In this document: one piece after another, positions 1 to 7,698 of the stretch
How positions within the stretch are numbered: the stretch's first letter is position 1
Layout: every line of letters starts with the position of its first letter
Assembly: GCA_902800945.1 (NCBI GenBank)
Contig: CADCFX010000006.1
Location: forward strand, 1 to 46,118
Length of the DNA: 46,118 bases
Origin: an uncultured Erysipelotrichaceae bacterium
GTDB taxonomy: Bacteria; Bacillota_I; Bacilli_A; RF39; UBA660
Reading direction: 5' to 3'
Made by a program: the position numbers and the translations under genes
The notes under the pieces: generated by a model
What the model saw: only the letters and a program-made list of their open reading frames with translations
Databases searched by the model: none
Told to the model about the DNA's origin: nothing

Positions 1-398
1 ACGAAGGAAAATTTTTGGTTCAAAGAAGAGCTCTTACTAAGAAAAACAACCCTGGGAAATGGAGCTCTACAAACGGATTAGTCCAATTAGAAGAAGATAG
101 ATTTGAAACCGTTAAAAGAGAAACAAAAGAAGAATTGGGTATTGATATAGATAAAAATCAAATACATTTGGTTGAGGAAAACCATATAGTTGGAGACCAC
201 CTAATGGTTGATATCTTTGTTACTTATGCTGATGTTAAATTGTCAGACATCGTCATCCAAGAAAGTGAAGTTGACAAGGTGTGCTATGTATCTATAAATG
301 AACTATTAGATTTAGATATTTCAACAACTTGCTCTTATATTAAAAAACTAGCATCAAAAATATATGAAGATTATCAAAAGAATTCGAATAATAATTAG
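1..398 (+). CDS. NUDIX hydrolase, 5' end cut by window edge
   Basis: The reading frame is already open at base 3, so the gene begins upstream of the window. The visible protein runs EGKFLVQRR, then PGKWSS, then a complete NUDIX box: G-x5-E-x7-RETKEELGI. That box binds the metal and hydrolyses a nucleoside diphosphate linked to another group; the substrate cannot be read from sequence. The usual TGG just before the box is TNG here. A TTG at 15 is only an internal codon and not a credible start. The gene ends at 398 and its last 40 or so bases share a 24-base identity with a non-coding stretch downstream of the next gene (1449-1472). Family assignment is firm, specificity is not. Confidence 0.85.
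   Translation, partial: EGKFLVQRRALTKKNNPGKWSSTNGLVQLEEDRFETVKRETKEELGIDIDKNQIHLVEENHIVGDHLMVDIFVTYADVKLSDIVIQESEVDKVCYVSINELLDLDISTTCSYIKKLASKIYEDYQKNSNNN
356..379 (+). repeat. Direct repeat copy 1 (24 bases, in NUDIX 3' end)
   Basis: These 24 bases encode the residues KIYEDYQK near the end of the NUDIX protein. The same 24 bases recur without mismatch at 1449-1472 in non-coding DNA. The two copies bracket the first kinase-like gene. Confidence 0.8.
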
Positions 399-528
399 TG
401 GAAATTAAATGAGCTTCATCTCTTTGTAAAAAATAATTCTATAAAAAATTCAAAAGAAAATGGCCATATTATATATTAATAAAACCTAATTAAAACTAAT
501 AATAAGGTATTATGTTAAAATAAATAGT

Positions 529-535
529 AAAGGAG
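529..535 (+). promoter_or_regulatory. Ribosome binding site of first kinase-like gene
   Basis: AAAGGAG lies seven bases ahead of the ATG at 543 and fixes that start. The 144-base gap upstream (399-542) contains no other gene; a TAAAAT at about 516-521 may be a -10 box but I see no good -35. Confidence 0.6.
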
Positions 536-542
536 AAAAAGT

Positions 543-1418
543 ATGGACTCACCTGATTTTGAAATATCTGATTTTAAGAAAGACGAAAATGGAGCGCTTT
601 TTTTAAGTGTATCTGATGTTAAAAAAAACTCCCTAATCGATGTGGATGAAAGATTCTTTGCAGACATTGCCTTAACGGCTAGAAAAAGCGGGTTTTATCC
701 CGTCGCCATGAGAACCGAAAATGGGAATAGCGGTATAGAATGGGTTGCAAAACTAAATACCTCGATATCAAATAGCAGAGGTGCAAAAGATCAGCAGGGA
801 ATGATAGCATATTTATCTGTATTAGCTCAACAGGGGTTAGTTAAACGAACAGATCTTCCTATAGCATATGTTACATCAGGCTTTGGCTATAATGATTATA
901 GAGGAGAGGTATTTAGATATTATCCTAGAGGAATAGCGCTATATCAAATTATGGCCCAAAGAAAAATCGATTCAATTAAGAATTATTATCGTCATGATGA
1001 TGATAGCGAGATAAATCTTCTTTTATTAATTAGAGAATATGTGAAAAACCTTTTAGAACTATGGCAATGCGGAATTATATATTTTGATTTTAACGAAGGA
1101 AACATCATTATAGATGAGAATAAAGTAAAAATAATTGATTGGGATAATAATTATGTGTTTTGGGACAATAATTGGACGCCAAAAGATGAGAAAGAAAAAG
1201 CAATAAAACTCGTATCATTTATAGAGAAAGTTTTATACCATTATCATTTAACCTATGAAGAGGGAGTATTCGATAGATCGAGTATTCGAGATTTAGTTGA
1301 TGTTTTAGTTGCTATTGATGAACTGATAGAAAAAACAAAAAGCAAAAGAAAAAGTCAAACTGAAGGCCCAGAATTTGATAATCAAGGTAGTTCCAGGGAC
1401 AGCTTTAATAACCATTAG
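543..1418 (+). CDS. Kinase-fold protein, copy 1 (function unknown)
   Basis: The 291-residue protein has the landmarks of a eukaryotic-like or aminoglycoside-phosphotransferase-like kinase fold. A candidate ATP-binding lysine is in WVAKL (K70). The catalytic-loop equivalent is YFDFNEGN (D182, N187), and the metal-binding Asp of the DFG position is in IIDWD (D199). The usual HRD/HGD histidine is replaced by a tyrosine/phenylalanine pair. The last 30 residues are polar and probably disordered. It is clearly homologous to the protein at 2404-3180; both share YY(R/H)H-x-DDS followed by a leucine-rich helix and the catalytic loop. No membrane segment or signal peptide is seen. The phosphate acceptor, if any, is unknown; a small-molecule or protein kinase are both possible. 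Confidence 0.65.
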   Translation: MDSPDFEISDFKKDENGALFLSVSDVKKNSLIDVDERFFADIALTARKSGFYPVAMRTENGNSGIEWVAKLNTSISNSRGAKDQQGMIAYLSVLAQQGLVKRTDLPIAYVTSGFGYNDYRGEVFRYYPRGIALYQIMAQRKIDSIKNYYRHDDDSEINLLLLIREYVKNLLELWQCGIIYFDFNEGNIIIDENKVKIIDWDNNYVFWDNNWTPKDEKEKAIKLVSFIEKVLYHYHLTYEEGVFDRSSIRDLVDVLVAIDELIEKTKSKRKSQTEGPEFDNQGSSRDSFNNH

Positions 1419-1448
1419 AAGGCGCATAAATATGGTTAACAAGAAAAT

Positions 1449-1472
1449 AAAAATATATGAAGATTATCAAAA
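1449..1472 (+). repeat. Direct repeat copy 2 (24 bases, non-coding)
   Basis: Identical to 356-379. Read in frame it still spells KIYEDYQK and is followed by a stop a few codons later, so it looks like the decayed 3' end of a second NUDIX-type gene or a recombination scar after insertion of the kinase gene. Confidence 0.75.
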
Positions 1473-1498
1473 AAGAATATAACATAACAAGCAAATAA

Positions 1499-1528
1499 AA
1501 GTGGGAAACATGCTGTTTCTCGCTTTTT
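1499..1528 (+). terminator. Terminator after first kinase-like gene
   Basis: GTGGGAAACA (1501-1510) pairs with TGTTTCTCGC (1514-1523), with G-U pairs, and is followed by five T. A related hairpin stands after the second kinase gene at 3234-3256. Confidence 0.7.
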
Positions 1529-1537
1529 ATTTGGCTT

Positions 1538-1556
1538 ATCCTACGATTCATAGGAT
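1538..1556 (+). repeat. Intergenic hairpin repeat, copy 1
   Basis: The 18-mer ATCCTACGATTCATAGGA (1538-1555) can fold as ATCCTA / TAGGAT around a seven-base loop. It is identical at 3259-3276. In both places it follows a terminator, is followed by GACATC, and precedes a membrane-protein gene. Confidence 0.8.
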
Positions 1557-1605
1557 GACATCCTTCTTAATTAGCACTATTATTTATCTGGAAAGAAGGA
1601 AAACA

Positions 1606-2265
1606 ATGAAAAATAATATAATTAAATACTATGCTCTAATAACACAAACGCTATTCATTTTTTATAATCTTGTATTCAGAAATTTAATAATAGAGGGATT
1701 ATTAAGCCGAATATTAATGTGTCTATTAATCGCCTTTAATATAGTAATACTTGTTAAAAATAGAAAATCAATAAAATATAAAAGCCTAATAATAGTAGTA
1801 TACTTTTTTCTTGGTATGTTAGTAGCCAAAAATAGTTTGCAGTTTTTATTTAGCATGTCCAATATGATTACTCTAATGATAACGGGATTTATAGAAAGCA
1901 CACTTATTAAAATTATAAGCATCATCATTGCTATAATCTTCATTACTTTCTTTATTCCGTTATGTTTTGCTTATTTATTAATATTTGGCCCAGGAGTAGA
2001 AGACATCACCAAAAGCGATATATACGAAAGTTCTCATTACTATTGTGATAATAATTATGAAATATACTCTTTTTCAAAAGGGGGAATGGATAGTTTTCAT
2101 TATAGTATAGGAAAACACTATGAGATAGTAAATATAAATAATATTCTACATATTTCATACAGTGAAAGAAAAGAGAAATCAAGAGAAGAATATCATAGCC
2201 ATTTGAAAAATCATAATTGTCGTCTAGTTGAAGATGATAAGAATAAACATCTATATAAACACTAA
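1606..2265 (+). CDS. Membrane protein of unknown function
   Basis: I do not recognise this family. From the ATG at 1606, chosen because GAAAGAAGGA lies just upstream, it encodes 219 residues. An in-frame GTG at 1501 lies inside the upstream terminator and is not credible. About four hydrophobic segments fill the first 130 residues, ending near FGPGVED. They are followed by a soluble C-terminal part of about 85 residues, rich in Tyr, His, Asn and Lys. That tail is probably cytoplasmic or surface exposed and has no motif I know. It sits between the two kinase-like paralogs, which suggests a functional link, but nothing in the sequence proves one. Composition is as AT-rich as its neighbours. Confidence 0.6.
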   Translation: MKNNIIKYYALITQTLFIFYNLVFRNLIIEGLLSRILMCLLIAFNIVILVKNRKSIKYKSLIIVVYFFLGMLVAKNSLQFLFSMSNMITLMITGFIESTLIKIISIIIAIIFITFFIPLCFAYLLIFGPGVEDITKSDIYESSHYYCDNNYEIYSFSKGGMDSFHYSIGKHYEIVNINNILHISYSERKEKSREEYHSHLKNHNCRLVEDDKNKHLYKH

Positions 2266-2284
2266 GAATAATGCTATTATTCTT
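2264..2284 (+). terminator. Stem-loop at end of membrane-protein gene
   Basis: AAGAATAAT and ATTATTCTT form a perfect 9-bp stem overlapping the stop codon. There is no T-run, so termination would be weak or factor-assisted. Confidence 0.4.
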
Positions 2285-2344
2285 CCGAACTCAATATATA
2301 TAAATACTCAATATAGATGATATGTTTCATAAAAATAGGTGTTT

Positions 2345-2373
2345 TTGTTAGGAATAGTTGAATATGCTATAAT
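2345..2373 (+). promoter_or_regulatory. Promoter of second kinase-like gene
   Basis: TTGTTA, 17 bases, TATAAT. A purine-rich ribosome site (AAAAGGGGGG) follows, ten bases before the ATG at 2404. Confidence 0.7.
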
Positions 2374-2403
2374 ATCAGCTGAAGAAAAGGGGGGCTGACC
2401 CAG

Positions 2404-3180
2404 ATGGTTCCGTACGAATTAAAAGAAGATAAAAAAGGAAGATTATATACAGATGATTTGGTTGTTTTAACACATAGGTTAGATGAAGTTGATAAAAGAG
2501 CTAATTTCGGAAGAGAAAAGAGCAAATTTTATAGTTTTGATACAGGCGGTTACTATATTATAAAAAACCCACCTGAATTAACTCTAGAATCAAAAATCAA
2601 GTATATGCAAATGCTAACATTCCTATTAGAAGCACAAGAAAAAGTTCGTTTAACAGAACTACCTATTGGATATTATAGAAAATGTTGGAGCTTCACCGGA
2701 TTGATAATTAGGTATTATGGAGACGGAAAGACACTGAGCAGTATCATTAATGAAAAAAATATAGAGGCAATAAAAAAGTATTATCACCATAGCGATGATA
2801 GTATAGAAAATCTTTTCTTATTATTAGAAGATTATCTAAAAAGTCTTGAAGAATTATATAGAAACGGAATATATTATTACGACTTTAATAGTGGTAACAT
2901 AATAATTTATGATAATTCGGTAAAAATAATAGACTTTGATCCTGATCAGATTGCCTTTAACTGGACAATTAATGCAAGAGCGGCTAAAATGAAGAATCTC
3001 ATGGTTTTATTGGGGCAGATTTTGGGAACGTATAATTTGCTGAATGCTGAAACATATTCTTCCTTTGCTCTTGAAAGTATGGTGGTTGAAGAACTTTCAG
3101 AAGTTCAGGCTTTTTTGAAAAGTATAAAAGAAGATATAATTTCACCATCCCAAGCCCGAAAAGAAGCATTTGTGTTATAA
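2404..3180 (+). CDS. Kinase-fold protein, copy 2 (function unknown)
   Basis: This 258-residue protein is a paralog of the one at 543-1418, with the same order of landmarks. A lysine in YIIKN (K54) stands where the ATP-binding lysine should be. YYYDFNSGN supplies the catalytic Asp (D160) and Asn (N165), and IIDFDPD the metal Asp (D177). The HRD histidine is again a tyrosine. It is shorter at both ends and lacks the polar tail of copy 1. It has its own promoter and terminator, so it is probably a single-gene transcript. The catalytic residues are retained, so it is likely an active phosphotransferase; the substrate is unknown. Conservation of both copies argues against a decaying pseudogene. 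Confidence 0.65.
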   Translation: MVPYELKEDKKGRLYTDDLVVLTHRLDEVDKRANFGREKSKFYSFDTGGYYIIKNPPELTLESKIKYMQMLTFLLEAQEKVRLTELPIGYYRKCWSFTGLIIRYYGDGKTLSSIINEKNIEAIKKYYHHSDDSIENLFLLLEDYLKSLEELYRNGIYYYDFNSGNIIIYDNSVKIIDFDPDQIAFNWTINARAAKMKNLMVLLGQILGTYNLLNAETYSSFALESMVVEELSEVQAFLKSIKEDIISPSQARKEAFVL

Positions 3181-3233
3181 TAGCTATAAGAATAGTAATA
3201 TATGAACAGATAACGCCATTAATATAAAAATTC

Positions 3234-3256
3234 AAGTGGGAATATCCCGCTTTTTT
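3234..3256 (+). terminator. Terminator after second kinase-like gene
   Basis: GTGGGA (3236-3241) pairs with TCCCGC (3245-3250), followed by six T. It is related in sequence to the hairpin at 1499-1528. Confidence 0.75.
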
Positions 3257-3258
3257 AA

Positions 3259-3276
3259 ATCCTACGATTCATAGGA
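3259..3276 (+). repeat. Intergenic hairpin repeat, copy 2
   Basis: Identical over 18 bases to 1538-1555 and again followed by GACATC. It marks the second copy of the kinase-terminator-hairpin unit. Confidence 0.8.
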
Positions 3277-3327
3277 AGACATCTTTTCTAACTTACGATA
3301 GTATATAAACAGAAAGAGGGATGAATG

Positions 3328-3528
3328 ATGAAATATCGTACACAACATTTACAGAATATAATAAACACAATGTCGCTTATCTGGCTCGCCGCCAGGCTGT
3401 TTATACCAAACCTTATTATTTGCATATATACTATTATTAGTAATCTTTATGAATTTATAATTATTGATGGTATAATTAATACAATCAATGAACCAAAAAG
3501 AATAGTTGGTGAAATATATGGATCTTAA
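3328..3528 (+). CDS. Small membrane peptide upstream of HTH-VanZ gene
   Basis: A 66-67 residue peptide with one or two hydrophobic stretches (about residues 15-50). AGAGGG at 3315-3320 sits seven bases ahead of the ATG at 3328; an ATG at 3325 is also possible. Its 3' end overlaps the next gene by 11 bases, a typical sign of translational coupling. I recognise no family. It is the membrane-protein partner in the second kinase unit by position, but it does not resemble the protein at 1606-2265. It could be a real small regulator or merely a leader ORF for the following gene; evidence is the ribosome site and overlap only. Confidence 0.45.
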   Translation: MKYRTQHLQNIINTMSLIWLAARLFIPNLIICIYTIISNLYEFIIIDGIINTINEPKRIVGEIYGS

Positions 3529-4594
3529 CAAAATTTCAAATCTTATAAAAACCAAAAGAAAAGAAAAGGGTTTAACACAGGAAGAACTCGCTCAAAAAAT
3601 ACATGTTACAGAAAAAGCAATTTCAAGATGGGAAACAGGAAGAGGAACGCCGGATATCTCTTTATTAGTTCCATTATCAGAAGTTTTAGAAGTCTCTGTT
3701 TCTGAAATACTTAAAGGTAAAGAAGATAAAAAGGAAGATAGAAATATATTGGAAATAGTTGAATATATAGATAATGCCAAGAAAAAAAAGAACAAATACG
3801 TAATCCCAATTGCTACAGCTTTATACGGAATTCTATTACTATTATATTTATGGTATTTAAAAAACGATTATAACCCTGACAAAGCCGTTCATATATCATA
3901 TCTTGGAGAATTAATAATTAACTTATTCTTTATGAGTTCTATATTCATTATTAACAGATATATATCTAACTTTTATTATGACACCATTTATGATAGAGAA
4001 AGAATGAATAAAATATCTTATATTATGATTTTTATTATATATATGATAATGATATTCAATATGACCATTTATTCTAGATCAATGATTAAATATTCTTATA
4101 ATTTAATTCCCTTTAAAACTATTGTCGGCTATTGGTCCCAACCCAATTCTTATGACTTAATTATTAATATACTAGGGAACATAATAATCGTAATGCCTAT
4201 TCAATTTTTATTAATTAAAATCTTCTCCTTACAAAGTATAAAAAAATGTTTGGTTATAGATATAATTATTATGTTATTGATAGAAACAATTCAATTAATA
4301 AGTCGTACAGGAGTATTTGATATTGATGATATGATATTATACCTAATAGGAATGACTACTATGTATTTTATTATTACCGGTAAACACCAAGTATTAAATA
4401 GATACAAAACCATTATATTAAGTTCTATAATATCCCTAGTTATAACATTTGTATTTTTCGAAGCATTAAGTTGGTACAAACTTGGAGACATCCCAACGCC
4501 AATAGTATCATTAAGATTAATAACGTTCTTTGTAATAACAGAAATAATACTATATAGTATATATAATATAATAATACAAAGGAGAAAAAGATGA
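3518..4594 (+). CDS. XRE-type HTH regulator fused to VanZ-like membrane domain
   Basis: The ATG at 3518 gives 358 residues; a TTG at 3506 is less likely. Residues 1-65 are a Cro/C1-type helix-turn-helix (KRKEKGLTQEELAQK, then TEKAISRWETGRGTPDI). After a charged linker come about eight membrane segments. The central ones carry the VanZ signature: NLIPF (195-199), NILGN (217-221), ETIQ (256-259) and DIDD (268-271). VanZ-like domains are known from glycopeptide resistance loci and are of uncertain biochemistry. A membrane-tethered DNA-binding protein that senses an envelope compound is a reasonable inference. The gene starts a run of tightly spaced genes and overlaps the next one by four bases (ATGA), so it probably controls that operon. 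Confidence 0.8.
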   Translation: MDLNKISNLIKTKRKEKGLTQEELAQKIHVTEKAISRWETGRGTPDISLLVPLSEVLEVSVSEILKGKEDKKEDRNILEIVEYIDNAKKKKNKYVIPIATALYGILLLLYLWYLKNDYNPDKAVHISYLGELIINLFFMSSIFIINRYISNFYYDTIYDRERMNKISYIMIFIIYMIMIFNMTIYSRSMIKYSYNLIPFKTIVGYWSQPNSYDLIINILGNIIIVMPIQFLLIKIFSLQSIKKCLVIDIIIMLLIETIQLISRTGVFDIDDMILYLIGMTTMYFIITGKHQVLNRYKTIILSSIISLVITFVFFEALSWYKLGDIPTPIVSLRLITFFVITEIILYSIYNIIIQRRKR

Positions 4595-5313
4595 AATTAA
4601 GCGAATATAATATAATCCCTATATGGGATAGTAATAAAAAACTATATACTAATACAATATCTAAAAAAGATATAGAAGAAATTTTATTCAAGGGCATAAA
4701 AGATACAAAAGCATCTTGTAAATACGGAATTTTGCTTGGGATAAGTAGAAAAACAGAAGCTATAGCTAGAGCCAAAGAAGCTGCTAAAATATATAAAGAA
4801 GGCAGAATAGAAAAGATACTAATAACTGGAGGAAAAAATGGTATATCTTCTATAGGAAAAAATCAGACGCCACTCAAAATAAATCTTAATAATCAAAGTA
4901 TTTCTGAAATATTTGCTGACGAGTATTCTGAAGGATATAGAATGAAATTAATACTCCATGATTTTGCGAGAAAAGAACTAAAAATAGAAATACCAGACGA
5001 AGATATAATATTAGATGAGGAATCAAACAATACCATAGAGAATATGAATTTTGCTAAAAAAACATTTTCGGATTTAAGCGCAGGTGATAGCGTAATAATA
5101 ATTACTACTGGATATCATATGCGTAGAGCTATAGGAACTGCTATGAAACACTTGTCAGATAAAATAAATTATTGTCCTGTAATCCCTCAAACGGGTTACT
5201 TTGAAAAAGATAACTATTATAAAACTTCATTAGGATATCTATTAGCATCATTTGATGCTAATAGATGCATCGAACAAGCTAGAAATGGAACAATAGCAGA
5301 TATAGAAATATAA
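4591..5313 (+). CDS. DUF218 (YdcF/SanA-like) protein
   Basis: The 240-residue protein shows the DUF218 pattern: an alpha/beta core with ILLGIS near 48, an acidic-Arg-Ala helix (TEAIARAKEAAKIYKEGR), ITGGKNG, then DEESNNTIENMNFAK and a C-terminal TTGYHMRRA segment. Family members are implicated in envelope barrier functions, but the reaction is not established. There is no signal peptide or membrane segment, unlike SanA. It overlaps the HTH-VanZ gene by four bases and is preceded by AAAGGAG, so it is translated in the same operon. Seventeen bases separate it from the ABC exporter. Confidence 0.75.
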   Translation: MKLSEYNIIPIWDSNKKLYTNTISKKDIEEILFKGIKDTKASCKYGILLGISRKTEAIARAKEAAKIYKEGRIEKILITGGKNGISSIGKNQTPLKINLNNQSISEIFADEYSEGYRMKLILHDFARKELKIEIPDEDIILDEESNNTIENMNFAKKTFSDLSAGDSVIIITTGYHMRRAIGTAMKHLSDKINYCPVIPQTGYFEKDNYYKTSLGYLLASFDANRCIEQARNGTIADIEI

Positions 5314-5330
5314 AGATGAAAGGGAAGAGT

Positions 5331-7076
5331 ATGAAAGAAACAATAACTAATTTAAAAAATGTATACAATAACTATGGAAAAGATTATAAAAAATCTTTAA
5401 TTAAAATTACGCTCTATAGTATATATGGTATATTTACTAATATCGTCATACCATTACTATCTGCTAAGTTTATCATTTCATTCACTAATTCTATGTTTAA
5501 ACAAGCCATATATATGTCGGTGGTCATTTTAGTGGTAGGTCTATTTGAAAGAGTTAAAATAGTATTAATAAGAAAGAATAATCAAATATTTAGAAGAGGA
5601 ACTGTCAGAAATATCCAAATGTCATTAGGAAGAGAAATATTAGACCTGAATCAAGAGTCTTTAGATTCAACCTCTAGCGGAACATTTATACAAAGACTTA
5701 CAAATGATACCGAAAAAATGTCACGTATATTTACCAATGGTATGGTAATTACAATAAAGTTTTTATCTTGTGTTGGTTCTTTTATTGCTGTATTAATAAT
5801 TGATTATCATATGTTTCTATTCTACGTTGTTGCTTCTTCAATTTTAACCATACTTAATTATATAAAACATGAAAAAGTTGGTGAAAAAGACAAAGAATTA
5901 AGAAAAGAAAATGATCGAGTTGCAGGTCTTACTGGCGAACTGGTAAGAGGAGCAAGAGATATAAAAATGCTTTATGCGAAAGAAAGTTTCATGAAAAACT
6001 TGGACGAAAAAATAATGCTTCAAAATGAAAAAACTTTTGAAATGAGAAATATTGATATGAATTACAATTTTATTATTGGAGATATTGAGCTAATACTAGA
6101 ACTAATTACAGTCATATTATTAATACTATTAATAAAGAATAATATCTTAACAGTAGCCGTAGCAATTGCAATATATAACTACAAAAAAACAGTATTAACT
6201 AATTTTATGGATATAGTATCAGAGCTTTTAGAGGAATGTAAAAACTTCAACATTTCTTGTGAGAGAATATTTTCGATTATAAATAGTAAAGATTTTAAAA
6301 AAGAAACATTTGGTAAAGAGGAAATAACAAATATAGAGGGGAATTTTGAGTTTAAGAATGTTAAGTTTGGGTACAATGAAGAACTTGTTTTAAATAATTT
6401 GAGTCTAAAAATTAATAGTGGACAAACTTATGGTATTGTTGGTAAAAGTGGTGCTGGAAAAACAACCATATTCAATCTTCTTAATAAATTATATGATATT
6501 AAATCAGGTAGTATACTAATAGATGGAAAGAATATAAATGATTTAAGCGAAAAATCGATAAGAGGAAATATAACAATAATTAGCCAAAGTCCCTATATAT
6601 TCAACATGTCTATTAGAGATAACTTAAAACTTGTTAAAGACGATGTCACAGAAGAAGAAATTGAAAGAGCGTGTAAACTGGCCTGCTTAGACGATTATAT
6701 AAATAGACTGCCAGACAAACTAGATACCATCATTGGCGAAGGTGGTGTAAACTTATCCGGTGGACAACGTCAACGTTTGGCAATTGCTAGAGCACTAGTT
6801 CAAAACACAAAAATAATTCTATTTGATGAGGCTACAAGCGCCTTAGATAATGATACACAATCAAAAATACAAAAAGCTATAGACAACCTTAAAGGCAAGT
6901 ATACTATTATAATAATCGCCCATAGGTTATCCACCATAGTCAATTGTGATAAAATATTTATATTAGAGAAAGGAAGAATATCATCTTCTGGAACTCATAA
7001 AGCATTAATAAAGAATAATAAGTATTACAGAAAGCTATGCGAAACAGAGTTGGTTGAAAACAACAGTAAAAGATAG
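5331..7076 (+). CDS. ABC exporter, fused permease and ATPase
   Basis: The start at 5331 is chosen over 5316 because AAAGGGAAG sits directly before it. The 581-residue half-transporter has a transmembrane domain at about 25-290 with five or six helices. It continues into an ATPase with Walker A GKSGAGKT (371-378), signature LSGGQ (475-479), Walker B IILFDE (495-500) and H-loop AHRL (531). This is the MsbA/LmrA architecture; it would act as a homodimer exporting a lipid, peptide or drug. No peptidase domain is present at the N-terminus, so it is not a bacteriocin-processing type. The neighbours (VanZ-like regulator, DUF218) fit an envelope or antimicrobial-defence role; this is inference. Confidence 0.9.
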   Translation: MKETITNLKNVYNNYGKDYKKSLIKITLYSIYGIFTNIVIPLLSAKFIISFTNSMFKQAIYMSVVILVVGLFERVKIVLIRKNNQIFRRGTVRNIQMSLGREILDLNQESLDSTSSGTFIQRLTNDTEKMSRIFTNGMVITIKFLSCVGSFIAVLIIDYHMFLFYVVASSILTILNYIKHEKVGEKDKELRKENDRVAGLTGELVRGARDIKMLYAKESFMKNLDEKIMLQNEKTFEMRNIDMNYNFIIGDIELILELITVILLILLIKNNILTVAVAIAIYNYKKTVLTNFMDIVSELLEECKNFNISCERIFSIINSKDFKKETFGKEEITNIEGNFEFKNVKFGYNEELVLNNLSLKINSGQTYGIVGKSGAGKTTIFNLLNKLYDIKSGSILIDGKNINDLSEKSIRGNITIISQSPYIFNMSIRDNLKLVKDDVTEEEIERACKLACLDDYINRLPDKLDTIIGEGGVNLSGGQRQRLAIARALVQNTKIILFDEATSALDNDTQSKIQKAIDNLKGKYTIIIIAHRLSTIVNCDKIFILEKGRISSSGTHKALIKNNKYYRKLCETELVENNSKR

Positions 7077-7104
7077 CAACCATTAATCATATAGGAGGGA
7101 AATT

Positions 7105-7698
7105 ATGTCTGTAAAAATAGTTTACTTTGTTCATGGAACAACAACCGATAACCAAAGTCATAAATCGACAGGATGGAATCCGGGCGTATTAAGTGAATTG
7201 GGTAAGCAACAAAGTGTTGATTTGCGCAATAAAATTAGCAACCTAGATGAGATAGAATTTGTTATTTCTTCTGACTTACAAAGGGCTATTGATTCAGCAA
7301 ACAATACCTTTAAGGGCATTAAAGAAATAATCAATGATAGTAGAATTAGAGAATGTAATTACGGGGATTTAAATGGAGCGGACTCATCATTAGTTAGAGA
7401 TGAAAATCATATTGAATTTCCATATCCTAATGGAGAATCGCTTAAAGACGTCGAAAAAAGGATATATGACTTTTGCCAATATTTGCTAGAAAACCATGAT
7501 GGGAAGACCATAGCTTTAGTAGCTCATAAAGCACCTCAATTAGCACTTGAGGTCATAACTAAGAATATTACCTGGGAAGAAGCTCTGTCAAATGATTGGC
7601 GTAAGACAGGAAATTGGCAACCGGGATGGATTTATATAATAAATAAAGAGGAGCTAGAACAATATGAAAAAAACAGACTTAATAACCATCGCAGATAA
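7105..7698 (+). CDS. Histidine phosphatase-superfamily protein, variant RHG motif
   Basis: AGGAGG (7093-7098) sets the ATG at 7105. The 197-residue protein follows the phosphoglycerate mutase-like fold: the N-terminal strand YFVHGTTTDN replaces the usual RHGxT, then LSELGKQQ, SSDLQRAIDSA, the acidic ECNYGDLNG, and the second histidine in ALVAHKAP. The nucleophilic histidine is kept but the arginine just before it is a valine. Activity is therefore possible but may be altered. The substrate is not predictable. Its last 35 bases overlap the next gene, so the two are translationally coupled. Confidence 0.75.
   Translation: MSVKIVYFVHGTTTDNQSHKSTGWNPGVLSELGKQQSVDLRNKISNLDEIEFVISSDLQRAIDSANNTFKGIKEIINDSRIRECNYGDLNGADSSLVRDENHIEFPYPNGESLKDVEKRIYDFCQYLLENHDGKTIALVAHKAPQLALEVITKNITWEEALSNDWRKTGNWQPGWIYIINKEELEQYEKNRLNNHRR

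Noticed and set aside
1538..3276. CRISPR array from the repeated hairpin
   Set aside because: Only two copies about 1.7 kb apart with genes between them; no spacers and no cas genes.
4440..4775. Minus-strand ORF of 111 codons opposite the HTH-VanZ/DUF218 junction
   Set aside because: It is antisense to two well-supported genes, low in complexity and lacks a ribosome site.
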